DNA of 64,000 nucleotides, from contig NZ_VLTK01000010.1 in assembly GCF_007558825.1 (NCBI RefSeq), forward strand, positions 1 through 64,000, read 5' to 3'. Source of the stretch: Brevibacterium aurantiacum. Its GTDB lineage: Bacteria > Actinomycetota > Actinomycetes > Actinomycetales > Brevibacteriaceae. Made by a program: the position numbers and the translations under genes. Numbering within the stretch: the stretch's first letter is position 1; every line of letters begins with the position of its first letter. The notes beneath the pieces were generated by a model that made no database searches, was not told where the DNA came from, and worked only from the letters and a program-made list of their open reading frames with translations. Positions 9,681 through 18,495 of this stretch are shown in pieces.

Positions 9681-9695
9681 TTTCACCAGGTGAAA
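9681..9695. promoter_or_regulatory. TTTCACC-A-GGTGAAA palindrome
   Basis: A perfect 7-1-7 inverted repeat 113 bases before the MetE-like gene and 39 bases before the divergent membrane-protein gene. It is a likely operator, but no regulator gene is next to it. Confidence 0.4.
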
Positions 9696-9808
9696 GCCGC
9701 AGCACGTGACCCAACATGACAACCCCCTCGCATGCGGGACCGCTTATGTGATTGCCTGAAGGAGAACGCTGCGGCTGAACTGCCGCCGAACAACCAGAGG
9801 AGTCACCT

Positions 9809-11038
9809 ATGGCCACGATCCGCACCTCGCACGCAGGATCCTTACCCCGCACCCCCGAGCTCATCGAAGCCAACAAGGTCAAGCAGGCTCAGAACCACGC
9901 TCGCCTCGCCGGTGAAACCGTCTCCGACGCTCAGACGCAGGAATTCGATGATCTCCTCGCCGCCAGCGTGGCCGACCTCGTCAAGCGCCAGAAGGATCTC
10001 GGCATCTCGAACCCCAACGACGGGGAGTACGGCCATTCGATGGCCGCGGACTTCGACTACGGCGCCTGGTGGCACTACTCCTTTGCCCGTACCGGCGGAC
10101 TCGAACTCGACAATGTCGACAAGTGGGATGCACCGGCTGTGCGCTCAGAACCGGGCAAGACGGTGCTGACCAGCTTCGGCGACCGCCGCGATCGCAATCT
10201 CTTCCCCGGCGTCTACGGCGATGCCAACGCCGGCACCGACACCGGTGACCAGCCGCAGTTCCCCAAGGCCACCAGCGCCATCAGCTACGTGGGCCAGGAC
10301 CAGGTCGCCAGCGACATCGCCAACCTCAAGGCCGGTCTCGCAGCGGCCGGGTACGGTGAACGCGACGGCTACATCAACGCCCTGTCCCCCGGCTCGGCGT
10401 CTCGCATCGCCAATGAGTACTACACGACCGATGAGGAGTTCATCTGGGCGTGGGCCGATGTGCTGCGTGAGGAATACCTCGCCATCACCGAGGCGGGTCT
10501 GACCGTTCAGATCGACGATCCTTCCCTGGCCGAGAACTTCGACCAGATCAACCCGGAACCGTCCTTCGCCGACTACCGGTCCTTCATCCAGGTCCGCATC
10601 GATGCACTCAACCACGCACTGCGCGGCATCAATCCGGCCCAGGTGCGCGTCCACACCTGCTGGGGTTCCTGGCACGGGCCCCACGTGACGGACCTGCCGT
10701 TCAAGGAGATCGTCGACCAGGTACTCACACTCAATGCCGCTGGCATCACCTTCGAGGCTGCCAACGTCCGCCACGAACACGAATGGCGGATCTGGGAGGA
10801 CACGAAGCTGCCCGAAGGCAAGTACCTCATCCCGGGCATCGTCTCCCACTCAACGAATGTCGTCGAGCATCCCGAACTCGTCGCCAATCGCATCGAACGT
10901 TTCGCGAAGCTCGTCGGTCCCGACAATGTCATGGCTTCGACGGACTGCGGCCTGGGCGGTCGCGTCCACCCTGAGATCGCCATTGCGAAGCTGCAGTCGC
11001 TGACCGCAGGTGCCGAAATCGCCGGAAAGCGTCTCTGA
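9809..11038 (+). CDS. Cobalamin-independent methionine synthase II family protein (MetE C-terminal-like)
   Basis: A 409-residue single-domain protein resembling only the C-terminal catalytic half of MetE, within the UROD/MetE-like barrel group. It starts RTSHAGSLPRTPEL, the typical first strand. Likely zinc ligands are in VHTCWGSWHGPH (His, Cys) and in the ASTDCGLGGR segment near the end, which carries the second cysteine. Full MetE is about 750 residues and has an N-terminal domain for folate binding that is missing here. Such short proteins may transfer methyl groups from other donors or may need a separate partner; the substrate is not known. The AGAGGAG ribosome binding site supports the ATG start. 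The gene stands alone. Confidence 0.85.
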   Translation: MATIRTSHAGSLPRTPELIEANKVKQAQNHARLAGETVSDAQTQEFDDLLAASVADLVKRQKDLGISNPNDGEYGHSMAADFDYGAWWHYSFARTGGLELDNVDKWDAPAVRSEPGKTVLTSFGDRRDRNLFPGVYGDANAGTDTGDQPQFPKATSAISYVGQDQVASDIANLKAGLAAAGYGERDGYINALSPGSASRIANEYYTTDEEFIWAWADVLREEYLAITEAGLTVQIDDPSLAENFDQINPEPSFADYRSFIQVRIDALNHALRGINPAQVRVHTCWGSWHGPHVTDLPFKEIVDQVLTLNAAGITFEAANVRHEHEWRIWEDTKLPEGKYLIPGIVSHSTNVVEHPELVANRIERFAKLVGPDNVMASTDCGLGGRVHPEIAIAKLQSLTAGAEIAGKRL

Positions 11039-11042
11039 ACTC

Positions 11043-11072
11043 AGGTTCCTCCGAGGCCCACGAGCCTCACCT
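11043..11072 (+). terminator. Weak hairpin after the MetE-like gene
   Basis: GAGGC (11053-11057) and GCCTC (11064-11068), with a looser outer AGGT/ACCT pair, can form a bulged hairpin directly after the stop codon. There is no clear T-run, so this is tentative. Confidence 0.3.
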
Positions 11073-11089
11073 GAAACCTTTCGCCCACT

Positions 11090-12490
11090 TCACGCTCCGC
11101 TGCCGAGTTCCTCCTCAAGGCAGTCGGACAGCGTGGGGTGGGCGAACTGGTATCCGGTCTCTTCCAGCTTCTCCGGACGCACCTTCTGGTCAGCCAGGGC
11201 GAGTTCCTTGGCCCCGTCGGCCCCGAGCACCAGCTCGGTGACGAAGCCGGGCGTGGGGATGCGGGCCGGGCGGTGCAGGTGGGCGGCGAGCGCCTCGGCG
11301 AACTCCTGCTGCGAGATCATGTCCGGGGCCACCGCGTTGACAGGCCCGCGGACATAGTCGGTGAGCACCGCATGGACATAGGATCGGGCCAGATCGTCGA
11401 GGGAGATCCAGGCCAGCCCCTGTTCACCGCTGCCCAATCGCCCTCCGGCGCCGGCCAGGTACAGAGGCGTCTGAAGTCTGAGGAATCCACTCAGTGAGGT
11501 CAGCGCAATGCCAGATCGGATCGAGACCCGGCGGATGCCCAGCTCTTCGACACGGGCGGCTGCGGCTTCCCATTCCTGGCACACCTCGGCGAGGAATCCG
11601 TCCCCGGCCGGAGCGGTCTCGTCCACCGGCGCTTCAGCGTGGGATCCGTAGATCCCGACGGCGGAGGCGCAGACGAAGACGTCGGGTCGTTTCGCCTCGG
11701 GCAAGGTACGCATCGTCTCCGCCAGCAGGGTCGTCGAATCGATGCGTGAGGAGCGGATCTCCTCTTTCGCCTTCTTCGTGAACCGAGTGGCGATGGTGCG
11801 CCCGCCGAGGTGGACGACCGCATCCGCCCAGGCCAGGTCGCGCGGGTTGATGATTCCGAGTTCGGGATTCCAGTGGGATTCGTATTCGGCCTTCGGAGAG
11901 CGACGCACGAGCAGACGCACGAAATGTCCTGCGGTGGAGAAGAGTGCCGCGACCTGCCGGCCGACAAGTCCGCTGCCGCCGGCGATGAGGATGCGTTTAC
12001 CCTTCTTACGCGTCAGCAGTGGTGCGTTCATGCGTTCGAGGAACTCGATGTCCATGAGCATGCGCTGTTGTCTGGCCTCGAAAGTCGCTTCCAAGTTGTG
12101 GATGAGGCTGCGGTCGATCGAGTCGAAGCCAGCCGGTGCCATCGAGAACTCGATGTGGTCGTCGATCTTGGTTCCCCCGGCCACTGAGGAGAATTCGTGG
12201 GTGTGCTTCCACTGGCTCAGCGGACCCTTCTTGAGCTCATCGACGAACGAGAACCGGGAGGGGCCTTCGGAATGCACAGAACTGAATGGTCGTCGGACGA
12301 GGCCGTAGCTGCCGGGCACACTGGCCCTGACCTGTGCCACCGACCCGGGCGCGAGCGGAGGGTAGCTCTCCTCGACGATCTCTTGGGCCCAGTGCGGGGA
12401 CAGTCTGGTCAGTGCTCCGGGCTGTGCGTGCCACAGATAGGTTGTCTCGGCGGCAAGCGGGACTTCAGATGTCCACTCGAAATTGGTCAT
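11090..12490 (-). CDS. SRPBCC domain fused to TIGR01777-type epimerase
   Basis: A 466-residue two-domain protein. Residues about 1-150 are a SRPBCC/polyketide-cyclase-like ligand-binding fold (FEWTSEVPLAAETTYLWHA, HEFSSVAGGTKIDDHIEF). Residues about 165-466 are an epimerase-like Rossmann domain with the ILIAGGSGLVGRQVAAL dinucleotide motif, VVHLGGRTI, and the C-terminal DUF1731-type tail (KVRPEKLEETGYQFAHPTL). This fusion is common in actinobacteria, but the substrate is not known. The ATG at 12490 follows GGAGGG closely, so it is preferred over upstream in-frame starts reaching 12616. It shares its second domain type with the gene at 93-1112. Confidence 0.8.
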   Translation of the reverse strand: MTNFEWTSEVPLAAETTYLWHAQPGALTRLSPHWAQEIVEESYPPLAPGSVAQVRASVPGSYGLVRRPFSSVHSEGPSRFSFVDELKKGPLSQWKHTHEFSSVAGGTKIDDHIEFSMAPAGFDSIDRSLIHNLEATFEARQQRMLMDIEFLERMNAPLLTRKKGKRILIAGGSGLVGRQVAALFSTAGHFVRLLVRRSPKAEYESHWNPELGIINPRDLAWADAVVHLGGRTIATRFTKKAKEEIRSSRIDSTTLLAETMRTLPEAKRPDVFVCASAVGIYGSHAEAPVDETAPAGDGFLAEVCQEWEAAAARVEELGIRRVSIRSGIALTSLSGFLRLQTPLYLAGAGGRLGSGEQGLAWISLDDLARSYVHAVLTDYVRGPVNAVAPDMISQQEFAEALAAHLHRPARIPTPGFVTELVLGADGAKELALADQKVRPEKLEETGYQFAHPTLSDCLEEELGSGA

Positions 12491-12623
12491 GGCATCCCTC
12501 CTACTCCCGATGATGCCACCGGAGTCTGAGAGTGTGACCTGCAACTCGCCCACTCCTGAGTGAATTATTCCTGCCGAGGTGGGGAGTCGGCACGAGCTGG
12601 GCCTCATCGAGCGCACGCCTCAC

Positions 12624-12678
12624 CGTCGAGAGCCGACCGCAGGGACTCACCTTTCGATGCTGCAGTCGGCTCTCGACG
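12624..12678 (-). terminator. Strong hairpin after the choline-sulfatase gene
   Basis: CGTCGAGAGCCGACCGCA (12624-12641) pairs with TGCAGTCGGCTCTCGACG (12661-12678): 17 of 18 bases match around a 19-base loop. It lies 37 bases beyond the sulfatase stop and ahead of the next co-directional gene. There is no long T-run, so it may also act as a processing signal. Confidence 0.6.
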
Positions 12679-12714
12679 ATTCGGGGACTAGCCCGCGGGC
12701 GCCTGCGCCTCGCC

Positions 12715-14244
12715 TCAGGCGGTGGTGTCGGGAATCTTTCCGAACCTGAACGCGGTCCAGAAGTCTCCGCGGACGTAGCCGTTCTCGGGTTCCGGATCGT
12801 AGTCCCAGTGCCGGACCGTGCCGATCTTGAGCGCATCGGCGACGAGCTGGCGGCTCGACTGGCTGCCCAACACATGCTCCTCAAGATGCTCGAGGTCGTA
12901 ACGCGAATCGAGCTCGGCTCGCATCGTGGCCACGAGCTCCGCGTATCCGGCGTCACCGGCACGGTTGACCAGCTCGTCCGGATCCGTTTCGAGGTCGAAG
13001 AGCAGCTCCGGATCTCCCGGGCAGATCGTCAGCTTGTACTGTCCGCGGATGAGCGTCACCTGCGGTCGGTATGTGCCCTCGGCGAAGTACTCAATGATGA
13101 CATCACGATCGGCAGGTTCCATCTCTCCTGCGGCTTCCCGTCGAGCGGACTCGAACAGGGAGACACCTGTCGCATCGGGATCCGAGGTTCCTGCCAGGTC
13201 CAGCAGAGTCGGCATCAGGTCGACGAGGCTGACGGGGTTGGCATACCGACCCGGCGTGACTGCCTCGGCGGGGCCGTTGATGATGATCGGGACGCGGGAG
13301 GACTGCTCGTACGGGGACATCTTGTACCACAGGCCCTTCTCCCCCAGCATGTCTCCATGGTCGCTGGTGACGATGATGACCGTGTTGTCCTCCAGGTCGA
13401 GCTCGCGCAGACGCTGGCGGATCTTGCCGATGTGATCGTCGATGTAGCTCACCGACGCATAATAGGCGCGGCGGGCCCGACGGATGTCCTCGGTTCCCGG
13501 TTCCCGCTTGTCCAGTCCGCTCATCGTGCGCAGCCGGTGGCTGTGCGGGTCCTCGGCGATGTCGGGGACCTCGGGGTGGGCTGGGTCCGGGATGTCCACC
13601 TCGGCGAATCTGTCCCAGTTCTCCCGCGGCGGCTCGTACGGGTCGTGCGGGTGGATGAACGAGGTGACCATGAGGAACGGCTGGTTCTCACCGGCGGCCT
13701 GGTTCGCGCGCACTCGTCCGTTGAGGTGACGCAGGGTCCGGAAGATCACCTCGTCGTCGAAGTCCTGCTGGACGTTCGCCTTCGCGGCACCGGCGGTGAA
13801 CACCGGATCGGCTTCGTGATACCACTGCAGCTTCTGGTCGAGGGGACGCTGCCAGTCGGGAACCATGTCGAGATCGGCCGGGTAGACGTCGGTGGTCAGG
13901 CGCTCTTCGAATCCGTGGTGCTGATCGGGGCCGATGAAGTGCATCCGCCCGATGAGCGCGGTGTGGTATCCGAGCTTGCGCAGGCGGTGGGCGAACGTCG
14001 GCACCGAGGCGGCGAAGTCGTCGCCGTTGTCGAGGCAGTCGATGTCGGAGGGCATCCGGCCGGTCATCATCGACGCCCGGGAGGGCGAGCACAGCGGGGT
14101 GTTGCAGTAGGCGCGATCGAAGACCGCTCCGTCCTCGGCCAGGGAGTCTATGTTCGGGGTGAGTGCGGCGGTGTCTCCGTAGGCCCCCAGTGCCTGTGCG
14201 GCCATCTGGTCGGCCTGGATCACTACGATGTTCGGCGGTTGCAT
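12715..14244 (-). CDS. betC: Choline-sulfatase-like type I sulfatase
   Basis: A 509-residue alkaline-phosphatase-fold sulfatase. The formylglycine site CSPSRASMMTGR lies at about residue 52, where the cysteine must be oxidised before the enzyme works. Metal ligands are in the N-terminal VIQADQM and in TSDHGDMLGEKG. The DxxAYCNTPLCSPSR context and the SFIHPHDPYEPP segment match choline-sulfatases, which release choline and sulfate from choline-O-sulfate. The divergent neighbour is a formylglycine-generating enzyme, and a BCCT carrier follows it, so the three genes form a plausible uptake-activation-hydrolysis set. No signal peptide is visible, so it should act in the cytoplasm. Start is uncertain: ATG 14244 has an AAAGGA at long spacing, and GTG 14256 is an alternative. 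Confidence 0.85.
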   Translation of the reverse strand: MQPPNIVVIQADQMAAQALGAYGDTAALTPNIDSLAEDGAVFDRAYCNTPLCSPSRASMMTGRMPSDIDCLDNGDDFAASVPTFAHRLRKLGYHTALIGRMHFIGPDQHHGFEERLTTDVYPADLDMVPDWQRPLDQKLQWYHEADPVFTAGAAKANVQQDFDDEVIFRTLRHLNGRVRANQAAGENQPFLMVTSFIHPHDPYEPPRENWDRFAEVDIPDPAHPEVPDIAEDPHSHRLRTMSGLDKREPGTEDIRRARRAYYASVSYIDDHIGKIRQRLRELDLEDNTVIIVTSDHGDMLGEKGLWYKMSPYEQSSRVPIIINGPAEAVTPGRYANPVSLVDLMPTLLDLAGTSDPDATGVSLFESARREAAGEMEPADRDVIIEYFAEGTYRPQVTLIRGQYKLTICPGDPELLFDLETDPDELVNRAGDAGYAELVATMRAELDSRYDLEHLEEHVLGSQSSRQLVADALKIGTVRHWDYDPEPENGYVRGDFWTAFRFGKIPDTTA

Positions 14245-14331
14245 ATGCTTGGTCACGTCCTTTCTCAAAAACGTATGGTCTGCTTGTGAAAGCATGATCT
14301 GCGAAGTCAGCTGCGTTGAAGACCTGCGCAG

Positions 14332-15423
14332 GTGTGTCAGATGGAACAGATTCTTGCGAAACCGGTTCTTAGATATGGATTGAAGGTGGCGACATTGGCC
14401 TCATGCTGTGGCCCGGCACGGAACTCGCCCGTCGGAGCGAGCCAGGGCAGTCCTGGGTCCGCCGAGGTGGGTGTTGAGGAAGAAGAATCCCCCGCCGAGG
14501 TGCGAACGTCGAGCCGGGAATCGGCCCCCGTGCCCACTCCCGATCGGCTGCTGCTGATCGAGCTCGCGGCTCTGGCCCCGCGGGATCTGGCGATGATCGG
14601 CCTCAGCGGCGGCACATTCCTTATGGGCAGCGAGGACCCGCTGGCCTATCCCGAGGACGGTGAAGGCCCGGTCCGCGAAGTCGGCGTCGAAGGTTTCGCC
14701 ATCGGTGCGACGACCGTCACGGTCGCAGAATTCGCCGCGTTCGTTGCAGCGACGGGTCATCGCACCGATGCCGAAACTCATGGTGACTCCTTGGTCTTCA
14801 CTGGCCTGTTGGCCGAAGGTCTGGCCGAGATCTCTCCCTCTGTGCAGGCTACCCCCTGGTGGCGTCAGGTCACAGGGGCCACCTGGTTCCACCCCGGCGG
14901 ACCCGTGCCGACCGGTGTGGCAGGTGTGACTGGTTCGAGTCTCGAAGCTTCGAGTCTCGAACAGTGGGCCAGGCATCCGGTCACCCATGTCTCCCGCACC
15001 GACGCCGAGGCGTATGCGCAGTGGGTGGGTGCCCGGCTGCCGACCGAAGTCGAGTGGGAGTTCGCGTCCCGCGGCGGCCTTGAGCAGCAACCCTACCCCT
15101 GGGGTTCGGTGCGCGAACCCGACGGCGTGGCCCGCATGAACACCTTCGCCGGTGTCTTCCCCAGCGGACCGACGGCGCCGGTCGGCACCGTTCCCGCCGA
15201 CGCGTTTCCTCCCAACGGCTTCGGTCTGCACAACACGACCGGAAACGTATGGGAATGGACGAGCAGTCACTTCAGTGCACTCGACCAGCGACCGGTGCTG
15301 CGTGGCGGATCCTATATGTGCCATGACTCGTATTGCCGCAGGTACCGGACCTCGGCACGCTCGGCCGCGACACCGGACACCTCACTCGGTCACACGGGAT
15401 TCCGTCTTGCCCTCGACCTCTGA
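14332..15423 (+). CDS. Formylglycine-generating enzyme (SUMF1 family)
   Basis: A protein of up to 363 residues with a full FGE-sulfatase domain: GGTFLMGSEDP at the domain start, RLPTEVEWEFASRGG in the middle, and the hallmark TGNVWEWTS followed by RGGSYMCHDSYCRRYR. The two cysteines of CHDSYC match the copper-binding pair of the aerobic enzymes. It would oxidise the CSPSR cysteine of the sulfatase encoded divergently 87 bases away. The first 90 or so residues are variable and include a CCGP pair also seen in some actinobacterial FGEs; the true start may be GTG 14332, ATG 14341 or further in. Its last 42 bases overlap the convergent BCCT gene. Confidence 0.88.
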   Translation: MCQMEQILAKPVLRYGLKVATLASCCGPARNSPVGASQGSPGSAEVGVEEEESPAEVRTSSRESAPVPTPDRLLLIELAALAPRDLAMIGLSGGTFLMGSEDPLAYPEDGEGPVREVGVEGFAIGATTVTVAEFAAFVAATGHRTDAETHGDSLVFTGLLAEGLAEISPSVQATPWWRQVTGATWFHPGGPVPTGVAGVTGSSLEASSLEQWARHPVTHVSRTDAEAYAQWVGARLPTEVEWEFASRGGLEQQPYPWGSVREPDGVARMNTFAGVFPSGPTAPVGTVPADAFPPNGFGLHNTTGNVWEWTSSHFSALDQRPVLRGGSYMCHDSYCRRYRTSARSAATPDTSLGHTGFRLALDL

Positions 15424-17535
15424 ACTCGCCGAGGTGGTGCCGGGGTCATCGCTCTCGTCCTCCTCGGGAGTCCAGCCGTCGGCCCATTCGCCGGTTTCGT
15501 AGTCGAAACCGACCGGCTCACCGTCGGCATTGGTGCGCTGGTACCAATCGGTGTAGTCCCCATGCTCGGAGTCGATGCCGCCGTTGGCACCGTCGCCCGG
15601 TTCGGTCTGCACGACCTGGAACGCGAAGTCGTCACCGAATCGGTCGGCACCTTCGACCACTGCATTGTCCACAGCGTTCTGCGCGTACTGTCGCCGCAGA
15701 GCCAGCGGGTCGGTGCGCAGTTCTTTGAACCAGGCGATGATGATGAACAGCATGACGACCGCGAACGGCACTGCGGTGACGATCACGAGCTGCTGCAGAC
15801 CTTCCAGTGCATTGGCATTTCCCAGCAGCAGCATGACCACGGCGATGCCGGACATCACGAGACCCCAGAAGACCACGACCCATTTCCTGGGTTCCTGGTC
15901 ACCGCGACTCGTGAGCATTCCCATCACGATCGAAGCAGAGTCCGCAGATGTGATGAAGAAGATGGCGAGTACGACGATCGCGACGAAGGGCAGCCACTCG
16001 ACGAAGGGCAGATTGTCGATGAGGGTGAAGAACACCTCGGGGGCGGCCATGCTGTCGGTGAATCCGGGCGCGCCCTCTCGGTACATCCAGATCGACGTTC
16101 CGCCCATGATGCCGTAGGCCACGAAGAGAAGCGTCGAGGGAATGAAGATCGTGCCCAGGATGAACTGCCGAATGCTGCGCCCGCGCGAAATGCGGGCGAT
16201 GAACGTGCCGACGAACGGCGACCAGGAGATCCACCATGCCCAGTAGTAGACCGTCCACACGGATTGGAACTCCTGTGTCTCCGCTCCCCAGGACAGTGAC
16301 TTGCCCATCATGTCGAAGAGCGAGCCGAAGTATTCCATCAGCGCCGAGGGGAGAAGGTTGAGCAGGAACAGTGTCGGTCCGAGGAAGAGCACGAGGCCCA
16401 CGATTCCTACGGTGAGGATGATGTTGATGCTCGACAGGTAACGGATGCCCTTCGAGACACCGGAGACTGCGGAGATGATGAAGCCGACAGTGAGGACGCA
16501 GATGATGACGACGAGCATGTTGTTCGTCATCTCACCGACGCCGCTGACGATGCTGACGCCAGAGCCGATCTGCATCGCAGCGATCCCCAATGCCGCGGCG
16601 GTGCCGAACAGGGTCGCCACGATCGCGAAGATGTCGACGAGCTTTCCTGCGAGGCCTTCGGTGTGGCGCTTGCCGAAGAGCGTCTGGAAGATCGAGGACA
16701 GAAGCAGGGAGCGACCGCGTCGGTAGGCAGCATAGGCGATCGCCCCGCCGACGAGAGCGTACATTGCCCACGCATGGAAGCCCCAGTGGAAATATGTCTG
16801 GGCCATGGCGCCGTGCAGTGCCTCGGTGGTTTCGGGAGCGTTCGTCATCGGCGGCGGGGACACGAAGTAGGTGAGCGGCTCCGATGGTCCGAAGAAGAGC
16901 ACGCCGATCCCGATGCCGGCGGCGAACAGCATCGCCACCCACGAGAAGGTGCTGAACTCGGCCTTCTCATCGTCCTTGCCCAGCGGAATCTTGCCGTAGG
17001 GGGTGAACGCGAGAATGATCAGCGCGACGAGAACGATGATCGCCACGAGGTTGAAGAACCAGCCGACGTTCAACGTCGACCAGTTATAGGCGGCTGTGGC
17101 CACCGTGGAGACGCCGTCCGAATCGACGATGCCCCAGATGACGAAGGCGACTGTCAGCGTGCCGGCGACGGCGAAGATGATCTTGTCGAGGGAGTAGTGG
17201 CGACGCTGTTCGTCGATCGCGATTCCCGGGACCAGAATCGGGTGGGTGTTGTGCGGATACTGAGTGTTGTTCTCCGGCTCGGCATCTTCCGGACGCCGGG
17301 GACGACTGTAGTCGAGCTTGCCCAGCCTCTTGCCCGTCGCTTTGCTCACACGCCTGGCATCGGCCTTGAGCTTTTCGCGTGAGGCTCTGCGTTCGGGGCG
17401 CAGGGAGCCGGAACCGTCAGAGCCGAGGGTCGGCGCGGTGGTCGCCGAGGTGTCAGCATCTGCTGCCGAAGCATCGGTCCCCGTGGTGTCTGTTCCTGTG
17501 GGTCTGGATGTGTCTGGTGTGGAGTCATCGGACAT
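15382..17535 (-). CDS. BCCT-family betaine/choline/carnitine transporter
   Basis: A 717-residue carrier. About 100 hydrophilic, Thr/Asp/Ser-rich residues come first, then about 12 membrane segments, then a charged tail of about 110 residues. The family signature is clear: YYWAWWISWSPFVGTFIARI (20 residues), followed by SRGRSIRQFILG. Long terminal tails are typical of osmotically regulated BCCT carriers. Placement beside a choline-sulfatase and its activating enzyme suggests choline-O-sulfate or choline as substrate. The ATG at 17535 has GAAAGGG ten bases upstream. The C-terminal coding region contains one copy of the dispersed CGCCGAGGTGG motif, inside the overlap-proximal region at 15427. 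Confidence 0.9.
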   Translation of the reverse strand: MSDDSTPDTSRPTGTDTTGTDASAADADTSATTAPTLGSDGSGSLRPERRASREKLKADARRVSKATGKRLGKLDYSRPRRPEDAEPENNTQYPHNTHPILVPGIAIDEQRRHYSLDKIIFAVAGTLTVAFVIWGIVDSDGVSTVATAAYNWSTLNVGWFFNLVAIIVLVALIILAFTPYGKIPLGKDDEKAEFSTFSWVAMLFAAGIGIGVLFFGPSEPLTYFVSPPPMTNAPETTEALHGAMAQTYFHWGFHAWAMYALVGGAIAYAAYRRGRSLLLSSIFQTLFGKRHTEGLAGKLVDIFAIVATLFGTAAALGIAAMQIGSGVSIVSGVGEMTNNMLVVIICVLTVGFIISAVSGVSKGIRYLSSINIILTVGIVGLVLFLGPTLFLLNLLPSALMEYFGSLFDMMGKSLSWGAETQEFQSVWTVYYWAWWISWSPFVGTFIARISRGRSIRQFILGTIFIPSTLLFVAYGIMGGTSIWMYREGAPGFTDSMAAPEVFFTLIDNLPFVEWLPFVAIVVLAIFFITSADSASIVMGMLTSRGDQEPRKWVVVFWGLVMSGIAVVMLLLGNANALEGLQQLVIVTAVPFAVVMLFIIIAWFKELRTDPLALRRQYAQNAVDNAVVEGADRFGDDFAFQVVQTEPGDGANGGIDSEHGDYTDWYQRTNADGEPVGFDYETGEWADGWTPEEDESDDPGTTSASSEVEGKTESRVTE

Positions 17536-17697
17536 GCAGCGATGGCCCTTTCTCAATCGTCGAGGAAACTGATGATCGAAAGTTGCCAGAGTGACCTAAG
17601 GCTCTGAACCGCACCACCCGATTGCTGCGCCTTCCCAGGAATCATTGGCGAAACCGGCAGTGGGATGAGGTGCTGTGCGTGTGGCAGAAAGGGTCCA

Positions 17698-17734
17698 GGC
17701 ACAGAGGTCTGCCCCAAAAATACCCGTCTGTGCC
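17698..17734. promoter_or_regulatory. GGCACAGA/TCTGTGCC inverted repeat between the BCCT and TetR genes
   Basis: Perfect 8-base arms (17698-17705 and 17727-17734) with a 21-base spacer that contains an A-run. It lies 163 bases upstream of the BCCT start and 103 bases beyond the stop of the co-directional TetR gene. The 280-base interval holds no gene. It could be an operator for the BCCT gene or a terminator for the TetR gene. Confidence 0.35.
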
Positions 17735-17836
17735 ATAGCTTCGGACCTTAACAGCTTCCTGAGAGCTTCTCAAAGGAATCCTGCCATATTGCTGCAGCGC
17801 CCCACGCAATCGCACGGAGGTTTGCGCTGCCCCCGA

Positions 17837-18442
17837 TCAGTCGGTGAGGTAACGCTCCTCGATGAGATCCACGATCTCCTCGCTCGCAGCAGCGGTGTCG
17901 TATCCCGGATCCTCGAGTGCCTCGCCGACGACAGCGTCAATGGCACCGCCGATGATGAGTGCAGCCGTCCGCGAATCGGACGGACCCTTGACTCCGCGCG
18001 CTTCACGTGCCGCTTTGAGGAGCTCAGCCACCGGCTTCCACCTTGCGGAACTGTCTGTTCTTGCCCCACCGTGGATCAGCGCTTCGACGCTCAGTCGGGA
18101 GTGACTGCGATGACTGACGAAATGAGCGACTATGGATCGCACATAGACCCTCGGCCTCTCGGCCACCTCGGCAGACGACACTGCTTCTCCGACCGATTCG
18201 ACCATGGCGTCGAGCACATGCTGATAGGCGCCACGGACAAGAGTGGCTTTGTCGGTGAAGTGATACAGGACAGTCGGCTTGGTCACCCCTGCACGATCAG
18301 CGATCTGAGACAGTGACACACCGGAGAATCCGTGCTCGGCGAGCAGCTCGATCGTGACGTCGATGATCTGTGCGCGCCGTGCGCGTTGTGTGAAGGTCGA
18401 CTGCCGATCCTTCGTCTTCTCCTCTGCCGAGTCTTGTCCCAT
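17837..18442 (-). CDS. TetR-family transcriptional regulator
   Basis: A 201-residue regulator. The helix-turn-helix lies at about residues 22-70 (AQIIDVTIELLAEHGFSGVS, then ADRAGVTKPTVLYHFTDK). The C-terminal ligand domain is not assignable to a known effector class. It is divergent from an alpha/beta hydrolase gene with only 53 bases between the starts, so it probably represses that gene and itself. No other target is apparent. Confidence 0.85.
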   Translation of the reverse strand: MGQDSAEEKTKDRQSTFTQRARRAQIIDVTIELLAEHGFSGVSLSQIADRAGVTKPTVLYHFTDKATLVRGAYQHVLDAMVESVGEAVSSAEVAERPRVYVRSIVAHFVSHRSHSRLSVEALIHGGARTDSSARWKPVAELLKAAREARGVKGPSDSRTAALIIGGAIDAVVGEALEDPGYDTAAASEEIVDLIEERYLTD

Positions 18443-18473
18443 GACGCAATCATACTATACGGTTGAATCACTG

Positions 18474-18483
18474 ACCGATCGGT
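18474..18483. promoter_or_regulatory. ACCGATCGGT palindrome in the TetR/hydrolase divergent promoter
   Basis: A perfect 10-base palindrome 12 bases before the hydrolase start, in the 53-base divergent region. An ACGGT half-site lies about 20 bases upstream. It is a likely part of the TetR operator and would overlap the ribosome binding region of the hydrolase. Confidence 0.4.
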
Positions 18484-18495
18484 AGAGGAGCGCTG

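Noticed and set aside
9642..9808. SAM or cobalamin riboswitch upstream of the MetE-like gene
   Set aside because: No conserved riboswitch core or long structured leader is visible; only the short TTTCACC palindrome stands out.
12808..14289. Open frame of 493 codons opposite the sulfatase gene
   Set aside because: The sulfatase with its CSPSR motif on the minus strand is clearly the real gene.
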